From the NCBI GenBank assembly GCA_033856255.1, contig JAWVFH010000055.1, positions 1-64,000 on the forward strand: DNA of 64,000 bases, written 5' to 3'. Position 1 is the first letter of the stretch. Each line of letters starts with the position of its first letter. Shown piece by piece: positions 17,207-25,400 of the stretch. Below the pieces are notes generated by a model. It had not been told where the DNA came from. It saw nothing but the letters and a program-made list of their open reading frames with translations, and made no database searches. This DNA is from WHSW01 sp033856255. Its GTDB lineage: Bacteria > Actinomycetota > Thermoleophilia > Solirubrobacterales > 70-9. A program made the translations under genes and the position numbers.

Positions 17207-18328
17207 ATGAAGACGATGTTGAGGCAGCAGGCACGTGCCGTCGGAGCGGCCCTGGTGGCGGTGGCGATCTCACTCTCGCTGGGCACGGCGACGAGCAGCG
17301 CCGCCAAGGCGCCCGCGTCGTTCTACGGCGTCGTCCCGCAGACGAACCTCGACAGCTCGGACTTCGACCGCATGGGCGAGGGCAAGGTCGGGACCCTGCG
17401 CACGATCCTCAACTGGTCGGCGATCGATCCCACCTCGGCCGCGGGCGACGACGACTGGTCGAGCTTCGACCCGATCGTGCTCGAGGCCGCGGACAACGGG
17501 ATCGATGTCCTGCCGTTCATCTACGGCACGCCGACCTGGGTCGCGAAGGACCTCGACAACCAGAAGTGCAGCGGGTCCAAGTGCGTCTACTTCGCGCCGA
17601 AGTCGAGCGCGGGGATCGACGCCTTCAAGACGTTCGTCGGCGAGGTCGTCGAGCGCTACGGCCCGGACGGCGAGTTCTGGACCCTGCACCCCGAGGTCCC
17701 CAAGGACCCGATCGAGATCTACCAGATCCTGAACGAACAGAATTCCGAGACCTTCTTCGCGCCGAAGCCGAGCACGAAGCTGTACGCGAAACTGCTTGCG
17801 GCCGCGGCCGATGCGATCAAGTCGCGCGACCCGTCGGCACAGGTCGTGCTCGGCGGGATGGCTGAGCTGGCCGGCTCGCACAAGGCGATCATCGGCTCGA
17901 AGTACCTCGCCGACCTCTACAAGGTCAGCGGCGTCAAGGACAGCTTCGACGGTGTCGCGCCGCACCCGTACGGCGGGACGATCGGCAGGGTCGCCGACCA
18001 GATCGAGCTCTACCGGAAGGTGATGAAGCATGCCGGCGACTCGGGCGCCGACATGTACGTGACGGAGATCGGCGCCGGCTCCGCCAACGGCGGCAGCTCG
18101 CTGAACCGCGGCACTGACGGCCAGGCGAGCCTGCTGACCGACATCTACAAGTACTTCCTCAAGCACCGCAACGGCTTCAACGTGCAGACCGTCGACTGGT
18201 TCAGCTGGATGGACTCGACGACCAGCATCTGCGACTGGTGCAAGACGTCGGGCCTGCTGAAGAAGAACGGCAAGGCGAAGCCCTCCTACAAGGCGTTCAC
18301 GAAGCTGACCGGGGGCAGCGCCGGATAG
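17207..18328 (+). CDS. Secreted glycoside hydrolase (GH39/GH5-like)
   Basis: A 373-residue exported TIM-barrel protein. The signal peptide covers roughly residues 1-33 (AVGAALVAVAISLSLG, then SSAA). Candidate catalytic residues are Glu177 in ILNEQN (acid/base) and Glu287 in YVTEIG (nucleophile), the clan GH-A layout. Cys residues in CSGSKC and ICDWC suggest disulfides outside the cell. GGAGG lies very close to ATG 17207 and at better spacing for ATG 17216, so the start may be three codons later. It resembles the glycosidase at 11776-12735, and both border the rhamnose genes. Confidence 0.82.
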   Translation: MKTMLRQQARAVGAALVAVAISLSLGTATSSAAKAPASFYGVVPQTNLDSSDFDRMGEGKVGTLRTILNWSAIDPTSAAGDDDWSSFDPIVLEAADNGIDVLPFIYGTPTWVAKDLDNQKCSGSKCVYFAPKSSAGIDAFKTFVGEVVERYGPDGEFWTLHPEVPKDPIEIYQILNEQNSETFFAPKPSTKLYAKLLAAAADAIKSRDPSAQVVLGGMAELAGSHKAIIGSKYLADLYKVSGVKDSFDGVAPHPYGGTIGRVADQIELYRKVMKHAGDSGADMYVTEIGAGSANGGSSLNRGTDGQASLLTDIYKYFLKHRNGFNVQTVDWFSWMDSTTSICDWCKTSGLLKKNGKAKPSYKAFTKLTGGSAG

Positions 18329-18349
18329 GCGCCACCCCCGGAACAACGA

Positions 18350-18385
18350 ACGGCTCCTGCGGATCGCGCAGGAGCCGTCGTCTTT
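18350..18385 (+). terminator. Intrinsic terminator after secreted glycosidase
   Basis: A perfect 12-bp stem (18350-18361 with 18367-18378) around a 5-base loop is followed by CGTCTTT. Its position 21 bases after the stop and the short T-run fit a Rho-independent terminator. It is the best terminator in the window. Confidence 0.85.
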
Positions 18386-18473
18386 ACCTCCAAGGCCAGA
18401 GCCCTCGCCATCGAGTCTCGACCAGAGGGGTCAAGGTAGTCGTGGGTCAGCCGCGCCGACAGTGGATATTCGT

Positions 18474-18490
18474 CCAAATCGCCGATTTGG
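18474..18490 (-). terminator. Hairpin downstream of the PNPOx-like gene
   Basis: A perfect 7-bp stem CCAAATC/GATTTGG with a 3-base loop lies about 20 bases past the stop of the minus-strand gene. There is no U-tract, so its role is uncertain. Confidence 0.35.
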
Positions 18491-18509
18491 GCTCAAGTTT
18501 TCAGCGGTG

Positions 18510-18980
18510 CTAGTACGTGCCGCCGAGCTTGCGGTGGTCCCAGGTGGCGGTGCGGATTGCCTGAAAGCGGATCGCGACGCGCTTCGCCGCCTGAGCCTCG
18601 AGCGCGACGGCGGCGTCGCCTTCGACCGAGTCGATGCCGTCGGTGTAACGGACGGCGAGCTGCTTGCCGAACTCGGCGACGCGATCGGTTTCGCGGACCA
18701 GCTCGGCCTCGGCCTCGATCTGGATCCCGCGCAGCTCCGTGTACTCGCTCCCCGTCTCGATCAGCAGGGTCGCGCGCGGGTCGCGCTCGAGGTTGCGCAC
18801 CTTCTGCGATTTGGCGTACGTCCAGATCCAGAGCTCGCCCTCGCGGACCAGAAACCACATCGGCATCGAGTGCGGCCAGCCGCGCGGGCCGAGAGACGAG
18901 ACGATCACGATCCGCTCGGCCTCGAGCAGCTCCGCCTGCTCGGCCTCGCTGAGCTGGATCTGATCGCGCCGGCTCGCCAT
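18510..18980 (-). CDS. Pyridoxamine 5'-phosphate oxidase-like flavoprotein
   Basis: A 156-residue split-barrel protein of the PNPOx-like / F420- or FMN-binding superfamily. It has the SLGPRGWPHSMPMWF strand-turn and then WTYAKSQKVRNLERDPRATLLIE, the typical phosphate-binding Lys/Arg segment. Actinobacterial relatives often use F420 or heme; the cofactor cannot be fixed from sequence. ATG 18980 is chosen, 7 bases after the upstream stop; a TTG at 18995 would overlap that gene. It forms an operon with the metallo-beta-lactamase protein. Confidence 0.85.
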   Translation of the reverse strand: MASRRDQIQLSEAEQAELLEAERIVIVSSLGPRGWPHSMPMWFLVREGELWIWTYAKSQKVRNLERDPRATLLIETGSEYTELRGIQIEAEAELVRETDRVAEFGKQLAVRYTDGIDSVEGDAAVALEAQAAKRVAIRFQAIRTATWDHRKLGGTY

Positions 18981-18987
18981 CGCGGGC

Positions 18988-19806
18988 TCAGTCAATCAAC
19001 TCGGAGACCGTCGCCCGACCCTCGGCCTCGAGCTTTTCCAGGTGCGCCTGCATCGCGATCGCGGCGGCGGGGCGCAGTTGCTCGGGGACATCGTCCCAGA
19101 CGTCCGCAAGTAGGGCGGCTCGGGAGCGCTGACCGGCCTCGAGCGCGGCGATCAGCCGCCGTTCGCGATCGAGCCGGTGGTCGCGGTACTCGGCGATCTT
19201 CGCGGCCGGGTCGGTGATCCAGGGGCCGTGGCCCGGGGCGAGCAGCACCAGGTCGAGCGCTTCCAGTGCCGCTAGCGAGCTCATGTAGGCAGTGAGGGAA
19301 CCGCCACCGGCCGCGGGGGGGACGATCGTGGAGCCGCGGCCGAGGATCAGATCGCCGCAGAAGCAGACGTCGTCCCTGACGAAGCAGACGTGGTCCGCCG
19401 CATGGCCGGGCGTAGCAATAAGGGTGAACGGGCCGATCTCGGTGGTGTTTGGCGAGTTCCTCTCGGTATGCGAGAGGAACTCGCCAATTCCCTCGGTCGA
19501 CCCCGCATCGAGGGCCCTGGCGGGCGCCTCCATCTCGGCCTCCCCACTTGCCCTCCCCCACAAGAGCGGGGCACCCAACGCCTCGACTCCCTCGGAGTGG
19601 TCCGAGTGCCCGTGCGTCAGTAGGACGCCGACGATCTCCCCACCCGCGGCGTCCCGCACCCGCTCCAGGTGCCCGGCGTCATCAGGCCCCGGGTCGATCA
19701 CGTAGCCGTCGACCACGTACGTATTCGTCCCCTCGAGCGACATCGGCCCGGGATTCGGGGCGACGATCCGAACGATCTCGGGGTGGCCCGGGGGGCTCGA
19801 GCTCAG
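18988..19806 (-). CDS. Metallo-beta-lactamase-fold hydrolase (apparent CTG start)
   Basis: A 272-residue MBL-fold protein of the LACTB2-like group. It has the N-terminal strand VRIVAPNPGP then LEGTNTY, the metal motif THGHSDHSEG near residue 60, GHAADHVCF, a metal Asp in FCGDLILG and GHGP, and a C-terminal helical tail as in RNA-processing or thioester-hydrolysing relatives. There is no ATG, GTG or TTG between the upstream stop and the conserved first strand. A CTG at 19806 overlaps the WYL stop as CTGA, copying the usual ATGA/GTGA coupling; the next ATG (19743) would delete the first strand. Reaction unknown. Confidence 0.86.
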   Translation of the reverse strand: MSSSPPGHPEIVRIVAPNPGPMSLEGTNTYVVDGYVIDPGPDDAGHLERVRDAAGGEIVGVLLTHGHSDHSEGVEALGAPLLWGRASGEAEMEAPARALDAGSTEGIGEFLSHTERNSPNTTEIGPFTLIATPGHAADHVCFVRDDVCFCGDLILGRGSTIVPPAAGGGSLTAYMSSLAALEALDLVLLAPGHGPWITDPAAKIAEYRDHRLDRERRLIAALEAGQRSRAALLADVWDDVPEQLRPAAAIAMQAHLEKLEAEGRATVSELID

Positions 19807-21884
19807 CTCTTCGGCCCGACCGTCTTCGACCCGACCGCTTTCAGAACCGCCTCGCGGGCCTCGGTCGGCTCGAGCACGACCAGGTCGCCGACACCCTTGA
19901 GCACCTCGCGTGCGAGCCAGTCGCTGGAGCCGTACGGGACCTCGACCACGACCGCGCCATCGGAGAGCTCCTCGACCACGGTCCGCTGCTCGCGCAGCCA
20001 GCGAGCCCGTTCGGGTGCCACCCACACCCGCGCCACGCCGGCGCTCGTGACCTCGCCGTGGACGAGCCACTCCTGCTCGGCGAGCATCTCCTCGACGCCC
20101 TCGCGGGGCTCGAACTCGCGCTCGGTGATCGCCGCCTCCTTCATCCGGTCGAGGCGGAAGTGGCGGGTGTCCGAGCGGCCGAGGTCGAAGCAGCCCAGGT
20201 ACCAGCCCTCCGGCCCCTTGACCAGCTGGTAGGGCTCCACCTCGCGCTTGACGAAGTCGTCCTCGTTCTCCTTGTAGTACTGGAGCTCGAGCACGACGTG
20301 GCCCTGAATCGCGTCGTTGACGGTGCGAACGACCGAGGAGTCGTCGCGTCCGGGCGCGATCTCGAGTCCCTCCTCGGACGGGTCGTGGCCGAGCGCTGAG
20401 ACGATCTTCTCGCGCGCGCTCTGCAGGCCCGACTGGGGCAGGTGATCGCCGAACAGGTCGATCGCGGCGATCAGCGCCTTCGCCTCCAGCGGCAGCAGCC
20501 GGGCCGGGCGGGCGAAGTTGTCGCCGTAGGTGTCGGGATCGACGTCGATCCGGTCGCCGGAGATCTCGGCGTAGAGCACGTAGGTGCCGCCGCCGAAGTT
20601 GACGACGTTGAGGACGTCGAGGTCCTCGTGCAGCTCCTCGGGCGAGATGTTGAGCTCCTCCAGCGCCTGCTTGGTCGGCAGGCTGCCCGACTCGCGGGCA
20701 GCGCCGATCAGCAGCCCGGCCAGGGTCACCAGGCGGGCGAGGCGCTCCGGGCGGATCACCGACTCCGACCGGCCGTTGCTGCCTCGCGAGCCTCCGTTGC
20801 GGCGCCCGTTGCCCTCGGCGAGCGGGCGGCTGACCGTCTTCGCGACGTCGAAGTCCTCGCGGTGGCGGGCGCGTAGCAGTGCGAGTCGCTCGTCGGCCTC
20901 GGTGGCGAGCTCGGGCGGATCGAGCAGGCGAGCGTTGTCTCGCCAGGAGAGCACCCAGGAGATGAGCTGGCGCTCGGACGCGTACCAGGTCTCGAACACC
21001 ATCCCCCGTCCCTTCGCGCCGTCGCCGCGCTCGGGCTTGCGAAGCGTCCCGTGGCGCCCGAAGTCGCGCTCGACGAGCCAGGCGATCCGCTCGCGCAGGA
21101 ACACCTTCGCCTCCCCCTTGCGCTCGCCCATCTGCCAGTCGGCGCGCTTCGCGTAGTCGCTGCGGTCGAAGTTCTCGGGGGCGGTGAAGTCGTGCTCGGC
21201 CTTGGTCGCGTATGAGACCTTGCCGCGGATCCGCGAGAGCCGAAAGACGCGCACCTCCTCGCGCTCGTGCGAGTGGCCGATCAAATAGAACTGGCCCTCG
21301 CGGAAGACGAGGTGGTACGGGTTGACCTTGCGGTCGGAGACGTCGTCGCGCTGCAGGGAGTAGTAGGAGAACTCGATCGTCTTGCGGCGCGAGATCGCGG
21401 TCTCGATCTTCGCCAGACGCTGCGAGAGCTCGCGCCCCGAGCCGGCGGTCGAGAGCTTGACGTCGATCGGCGCCTCCTCGTCCTCGACCAGCGGGCTCGG
21501 CCGGCCCCAGGAGACCTGCTGCAGTGCCAGCCGCAGCGGCTCGGCGTAGGCGAACTCACCGTCGAGCAGGCCGAGCGCGGTGCGCAAGGCGGCGAGCTCG
21601 GGGTCGGAGAACTCGATCGCCGGGAGGTAGTAGTTCTCCGGCGGCAGGGCGTAGAGCTCGGCCTCGAAGAACCCCTCGGCGGGCTTCTCCACCTGGAGCG
21701 AGATCCCGAGGCTCTCGAGCTCGGCGCGGTCGGCGTAAAAGCGGCGCGCGAACGCATCCTCGTTCATCGAGCTGTAGCCCTCGACCTCCCGCTTGATCTC
21801 CAGCGCCGACACGGGGCGCCGGTTCGCCATCAAGAACGAGATCAACGAGAGCTGTCTGATCAGCTTCTCGGTGTCCTTCGCCAT
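19803..21884 (-). CDS. Fused tandem WYL-domain regulator (PafBC-like)
   Basis: This 693-residue protein contains two copies of an HTH-WYL-WCX unit. The first HTH is near residues 5-60 and the first WYL near 165-245; a Gly/Asn/Arg-rich linker (about 352-372) joins a second HTH (about 378-440) to a second WYL (about 540-610). In actinobacteria PafB and PafC are usually separate adjacent genes that form a DNA-damage-responsive activator; a single-chain fusion occurs in some lineages. Here tatA-tatC, its usual neighbours, lie 35 kb away. ATG 21884 has a TAACCT box 9 bases upstream. Confidence 0.88.
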   Translation of the reverse strand: MAKDTEKLIRQLSLISFLMANRRPVSALEIKREVEGYSSMNEDAFARRFYADRAELESLGISLQVEKPAEGFFEAELYALPPENYYLPAIEFSDPELAALRTALGLLDGEFAYAEPLRLALQQVSWGRPSPLVEDEEAPIDVKLSTAGSGRELSQRLAKIETAISRRKTIEFSYYSLQRDDVSDRKVNPYHLVFREGQFYLIGHSHEREEVRVFRLSRIRGKVSYATKAEHDFTAPENFDRSDYAKRADWQMGERKGEAKVFLRERIAWLVERDFGRHGTLRKPERGDGAKGRGMVFETWYASERQLISWVLSWRDNARLLDPPELATEADERLALLRARHREDFDVAKTVSRPLAEGNGRRNGGSRGSNGRSESVIRPERLARLVTLAGLLIGAARESGSLPTKQALEELNISPEELHEDLDVLNVVNFGGGTYVLYAEISGDRIDVDPDTYGDNFARPARLLPLEAKALIAAIDLFGDHLPQSGLQSAREKIVSALGHDPSEEGLEIAPGRDDSSVVRTVNDAIQGHVVLELQYYKENEDDFVKREVEPYQLVKGPEGWYLGCFDLGRSDTRHFRLDRMKEAAITEREFEPREGVEEMLAEQEWLVHGEVTSAGVARVWVAPERARWLREQRTVVEELSDGAVVVEVPYGSSDWLAREVLKGVGDLVVLEPTEAREAVLKAVGSKTVGPKS

Positions 21885-21975
21885 TCGCTGTCCAGGTTAT
21901 TGGGGTCGTGACCGCCGCTCGACGGCCCGTCGCGCAAAGTGCGCTATTTGCGCTTGGCCGGTGATCCAAGGTCGG

Positions 21976-21981
21976 TAGATT
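21976..21981 (+). promoter_or_regulatory. -10 box (TAGATT) of first tandem membrane protein
   Basis: Ends 7 bases before GTG 21989, with no ribosome site. The same hexamer precedes the paralogous gene at 22508. Confidence 0.55.
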
Positions 21982-21988
21982 TCCGGCG

Positions 21989-22495
21989 GTGCTTGGAGCG
22001 GGGACGGTCATCAACCCGATCATCAAGATCATCACCACGGTGGTGATCCTGGGGGCGGTCGGCATCTTCATCGTCCGGCCGGTCCTCGACACGACGAACA
22101 ACGCGATCGACTCGGTCGGCGAGCAGGTGCACAACGCACAGCAGCAGGCGCAGCAGTCGTCGAGCGACTTCGACCTCAACTTCGCCCGCACCCGCGCGCA
22201 GGGCTACGCCACCTCTCTGCAGAGCAGTTGGCCCTCTGCGGCGCGCGAGGTGAAGGCCTGCGTCGCAAAGGCCGACACGACCGCCCAGATGCAGCGCTGC
22301 GCCAGCATCGGCCAGCGCGTTGTGACGGTCGAGCTCGGCGACCACAACACCGCGGTGGCCTACGCGAGCAGCCTCGAGGCCCAGGGCGACCAGGCCGCGG
22401 CGGACAAGGTCCGTCAATGCGTCAAGGACGCGGGAATCCGGGCGGCGGCGATCAACCGCTGCCGAAATCTGGCCGACGACCTGTTGTTCGGATAG
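21989..22495 (+). CDS. Membrane-anchored Cys-pair protein, copy 1
   Basis: A 168-residue protein of no recognised family. The N-terminus (residues 1-32, MLGAGTVINPIIKIITT and following) is one hydrophobic anchor, followed by DTTNNAIDS, a Gln/Ser-rich linker and a helical C-terminal region. That region has two Cys-pair units, each ending in a (Q/N)RC motif (CV..QRC and CV..NRC, 12 and 13 residues between the Cys). The anchor is almost identical to that of the next gene. The Cys pairs suggest disulfide-bonded helical hairpins outside the membrane. It starts at GTG 21989, behind its own promoter. Confidence 0.78.
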   Translation: MLGAGTVINPIIKIITTVVILGAVGIFIVRPVLDTTNNAIDSVGEQVHNAQQQAQQSSSDFDLNFARTRAQGYATSLQSSWPSAAREVKACVAKADTTAQMQRCASIGQRVVTVELGDHNTAVAYASSLEAQGDQAAADKVRQCVKDAGIRAAAINRCRNLADDLLFG

Positions 22496-22498
22496 ATT
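22493..22498 (+). promoter_or_regulatory. -10 box (TAGATT) of second tandem membrane protein
   Basis: The first three bases are the stop codon of copy 1. The hexamer ends 9 bases before ATG 22508. Confidence 0.5.
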
Positions 22499-22507
22499 CG
22501 CCTCCCC

Positions 22508-22813
22508 ATGCTTGGCGCCGGCACAGTGATCAATCCGATCATCAAGATCGTCACCACGATCGTGATCCTCGGCGCCGTCTACCTGTTCATCGTCAAGCCG
22601 GCGCTGGACACGACCAACAACGCCTTCGACAGCTTCAGCAACTCCTTCAACGGCTTCGACAATCTGCCCGCCGACATCCAGTCGCAGATCGACGACGCCT
22701 TCAACGGCTCGACCAACACCGGCCGCCTCCAGGACTGCATCGACCGGGCGATCAACGGAACCAGCGTCGATCAGCAGGCGTTGAACCGCTGCATCGACCG
22801 CTTCGCCGGCTAG
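22508..22813 (+). CDS. Membrane-anchored Cys-pair protein, copy 2
   Basis: A 101-residue paralogue of the preceding gene. Its first 17 residues match copy 1 in all but two or three positions and the anchor continues to residue 30. A Asn/Phe/Ser-rich linker follows, then a single Cys-pair unit (DCID...NRCID, 17 residues between the Cys). It arose by tandem duplication with divergence of the part outside the membrane. Function unknown. Confidence 0.78.
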   Translation: MLGAGTVINPIIKIVTTIVILGAVYLFIVKPALDTTNNAFDSFSNSFNGFDNLPADIQSQIDDAFNGSTNTGRLQDCIDRAINGTSVDQQALNRCIDRFAG

Positions 22814-22831
22814 CCGCAGGCCTGGCGGCGA

Positions 22832-23863
22832 TTACGCGGCGCGGCTGTTGCCGAAGTAGGCCGCCGAGTCGATCCCGCGGTCGAACCGCGACCAGGCCTG
22901 GCCGTCGGGGAGCTCGCGCTCGATCCGGTCGAAGCTGCCGAGCGTGCCACCGAGGTTGTCCATCGCGTGCACGAGCGTCGCCTCGCGGGTCGCCGGGACC
23001 ACCGGGGACCCGTTCTCGAGCTTGCCGTGGTGGGACAGGATGATGTGGAGCACCGCCTGGGCGAGCTCGGGGTCGAAGCCCTCGATCGACTCGATGATGC
23101 GGCGAACGAGGTAGTAGCCGAGCGGGATCTCCCCGAGCAGCCGGCCGGCGTCGGTGAGGTCGATCGCCAGCGGGTCGTCGTTGTAGGCCTGGGTCTTGCC
23201 GATGTCGTGCAGCAGCGCCCCGGTCACGGCCACGTCGCGGTCGATGCCGGGAAAGGCGGCCGCCGCGGCGCTCACCGCCTGGGCGACCGAGACCGTGTGG
23301 TCGAGCAGCCCGTGCGGGTACGCCTGGTGGTAGTACTTGGCCGCCGGCGCGACCCGGAAGCGGCGCCAGATCCTCGACTCAGGGTCGAAGATCCGGCCGA
23401 GCAGCTGCTGCAGCTGCGGATGCTGGATCGTCGCGAGCAGCTCGCGAAGGCCTGCCTCGAGCTGCTCGACCTCGACCGGCGGGCCCTCGGCGAGCTCATC
23501 CTGCTCGTACTCGTCCTCGCGCGCGGCGCGGATCGAGCGAATGGTGATCTTGGCGCCGTATTGAGGATGAACCGAGAACTTGCCGTCGATGAAGACCACG
23601 GTTCCGGGCGCAGAGCAGTTGAAGCACTCGTCGACCTCATCCCAGGCGACGGCCTCGACGGTCCCGGTTCGGTCGGCGACGGTCAGCTTCACCCAGTCCT
23701 CGCCACTCTTTCGCGTCCGCCGCTCCCGCTCGCGGACCGCGAAGGTGCCGGCGACCGCGTCGCCCTCGGCGAAGTCACGAACGAAGGTGCGCATCAGCGG
23801 CACCGCCACCGGGGAGGCGTCCAACGGGGCCTGAAGGGCATCGATCTGGCGCTGGGCGCTCAT
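22832..23863 (-). CDS. YhaM-like 3'-5' exoribonuclease (OB-fold plus HD)
   Basis: A 343-residue protein combining an OB-fold nucleic-acid-binding domain (about residues 30-125, VKLTVADRTGTVEAVAWD) with an HD hydrolase domain. The HD metal residues are visible in GLLDHTVSVA, LLHDIGK and LSHHGK. This is the arrangement of Firmicutes YhaM, which degrades RNA and ssDNA from the 3' end. ATG 23863 is chosen because a TAATTT box lies 7 bases upstream; an upstream in-frame ATG at 23917 would place that box inside the gene. Convergent with the Cys-pair genes, 18 bp apart. Confidence 0.88.
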   Translation of the reverse strand: MSAQRQIDALQAPLDASPVAVPLMRTFVRDFAEGDAVAGTFAVRERERRTRKSGEDWVKLTVADRTGTVEAVAWDEVDECFNCSAPGTVVFIDGKFSVHPQYGAKITIRSIRAAREDEYEQDELAEGPPVEVEQLEAGLRELLATIQHPQLQQLLGRIFDPESRIWRRFRVAPAAKYYHQAYPHGLLDHTVSVAQAVSAAAAAFPGIDRDVAVTGALLHDIGKTQAYNDDPLAIDLTDAGRLLGEIPLGYYLVRRIIESIEGFDPELAQAVLHIILSHHGKLENGSPVVPATREATLVHAMDNLGGTLGSFDRIERELPDGQAWSRFDRGIDSAAYFGNSRAA

Positions 23864-23870
23864 CGAACTC

Positions 23871-23876
23871 AAATTA
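23871..23876 (-). promoter_or_regulatory. -10 box (TAATTT) of the YhaM-like gene
   Basis: Seven bases before ATG 23863 on the minus strand, with no ribosome site; consistent with a leaderless mRNA and useful for choosing the start. Confidence 0.55.
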
Positions 23877-23956
23877 GACAGAGGTCCGGACGGCCGATTT
23901 CTCTCCCGGGTGCTCATGCACTGGAGGTCGTCGCCGGAGGCGGAATTCTGACCCGG

Positions 23957-24940
23957 TCAGCGTGGCGTCGGCTGCGGCGAGTAGTGAGCGTCGTCCTCGC
24001 GCTCGGCGGGATCGAGCGCGACCGCCTGGCCCGGCGGAACCAGCTCCCGGGCGGCGTTCGCAGTCCGCTCGAGCTCGGCGGCGAGCTGCGCGCCGAAGAC
24101 GACCGCGACGTTCGTCAGCCACAGCCAGAGCAGGAGGACGATGCCGCCGGCGAGGCTCCCGTAGGTGTTCGAGTAGGAGCCGAAGTGCGAAACGTAGAAG
24201 CTGAAACCGGCCGAGGCGACCAGCCAGAGCACGGTCGCCACCAGGCTCCCGGGAAGGATCCAGCGGGCCCCCTCGTGTTCGGCGTTGGGCGAGTACCGGT
24301 AGAGGAGGCCGATCACGCAGACGACGGCGAAGAAGAGCAATGGCCACTTGACGATCGACCAGATCGTCAGCGCCGTGTTCCCGAAGCCGACCTCGTTGCC
24401 GATCGCCGTCGCCAACGGTCCGCTGACGACCAGCGCCGTCAGGATCACGGCGACGGCGACGGTCATGACGACCGTGATCGCAAGCTGGCGCGGGCGCAGT
24501 TTCCAGAACGGGCGGTCCTCCTCGACCCCGTAGATCTCGTTGGAGGTGCGGATGAAGGCGCCCACGTACCCCGAGGCGGACCACAGGGCCGCGACCACGC
24601 CGATGATCAGCGCCACCCCGGCCTCGCTCGAATGCCGGACGATGTTCTCGATCGGGCTCCGGACCGTGTCGACCGCCGAGGCGGAGCCGAGGTCGTCGGC
24701 GATCCGCAGCAGGCCGTCGATCGAGCTCTGCGAGCCGAGCACGCCGAGCAGCGAGACGAGGACGATCAGCCCCGGGAAGATCGAGAGCACCGAGTAGTAG
24801 GTGAGGCCGGCGGCGTTGTCGGTGAGGCTCTGCGCCTGAAACGACTTGGCGGCGTCGCGCAGGGCGTGCCACCAGGCGCGCCCGGTCAGGTCGGTGGGGT
24901 CGCGGATCATCGCTCCCGCATGATTACCCGCTCGCGCCAC
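23957..24940 (-). CDS. YihY/BrkB-family inner membrane protein
   Basis: A 327-residue integral membrane protein with about six transmembrane segments and the family hallmarks LTYYSVLSIFPGLIVLVSLLG near residue 46 and LWSASGYVGAF near 118. It ends in a hydrophilic tail. The family was once called ribonuclease BN, but it is a membrane protein of unknown, possibly transport, function. It starts at GTG 24940, 13 bases after the upstream gene (an alternative start is ATG 24910), so the two are probably cotranscribed. Confidence 0.9.
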   Translation of the reverse strand: MARAGNHAGAMIRDPTDLTGRAWWHALRDAAKSFQAQSLTDNAAGLTYYSVLSIFPGLIVLVSLLGVLGSQSSIDGLLRIADDLGSASAVDTVRSPIENIVRHSSEAGVALIIGVVAALWSASGYVGAFIRTSNEIYGVEEDRPFWKLRPRQLAITVVMTVAVAVILTALVVSGPLATAIGNEVGFGNTALTIWSIVKWPLLFFAVVCVIGLLYRYSPNAEHEGARWILPGSLVATVLWLVASAGFSFYVSHFGSYSNTYGSLAGGIVLLLWLWLTNVAVVFGAQLAAELERTANAARELVPPGQAVALDPAEREDDAHYSPQPTPR

Positions 24941-24953
24941 CGTCCAACGCGAT

Positions 24954-25334
24954 CTACCCGGCCAGATCGACGCCGAGGAAGACGATCGTCAGGGTCGCCA
25001 GGAGGATCGCGGCCTGCAGCGCGTGGGCGCGCGGCCAGCGCAGGTGAGCGACGGCCAGCACGAGCACCACGCCGAGCAGGCCGATCTTGGCCTGCAAGGT
25101 GGGCGAACCCCAGAGGTGCAGCTGGGAGGCGAGTGCCGTCCCGGTTGCGACGAGAAGGGCGAGGGCGACCACCGACGCAACGCCGAAGCGACGGGCGATC
25201 GGCCCGAGCTCGATCGCCGCTGGCCGGCGGGCTTGCGCGGGGACCACGACGACGGCGAGAAAGAGCTGCCCGCCGACGAAGAAGGCCATCGCCAGCAGGT
25301 GGACATAGAGCACGATCTGCCAGAGGTCGCTCAC
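24954..25334 (-). CDS. Small four-helix membrane protein (CopD/DUF4149-like)
   Basis: A 126-residue protein with four predicted membrane helices. The first carries LYVHLLAMAFFVGGQLFL, a His-containing pattern seen in CopD-like and related putative heme/copper membrane proteins. GTG 25334 is preferred because a GAGAGGATG ribosome site precedes it. The function is not established; the family assignment rests on the helix pattern and conserved His. Confidence 0.72.
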   Translation of the reverse strand: MSDLWQIVLYVHLLAMAFFVGGQLFLAVVVVPAQARRPAAIELGPIARRFGVASVVALALLVATGTALASQLHLWGSPTLQAKIGLLGVVLVLAVAHLRWPRAHALQAAILLATLTIVFLGVDLAG

Positions 25335-25400
25335 TCGCTCATCCTCTCGGATCAAGCACCTGGCCACCGGTCCGACGGGGACCGATGGCCAGATCGCGTC

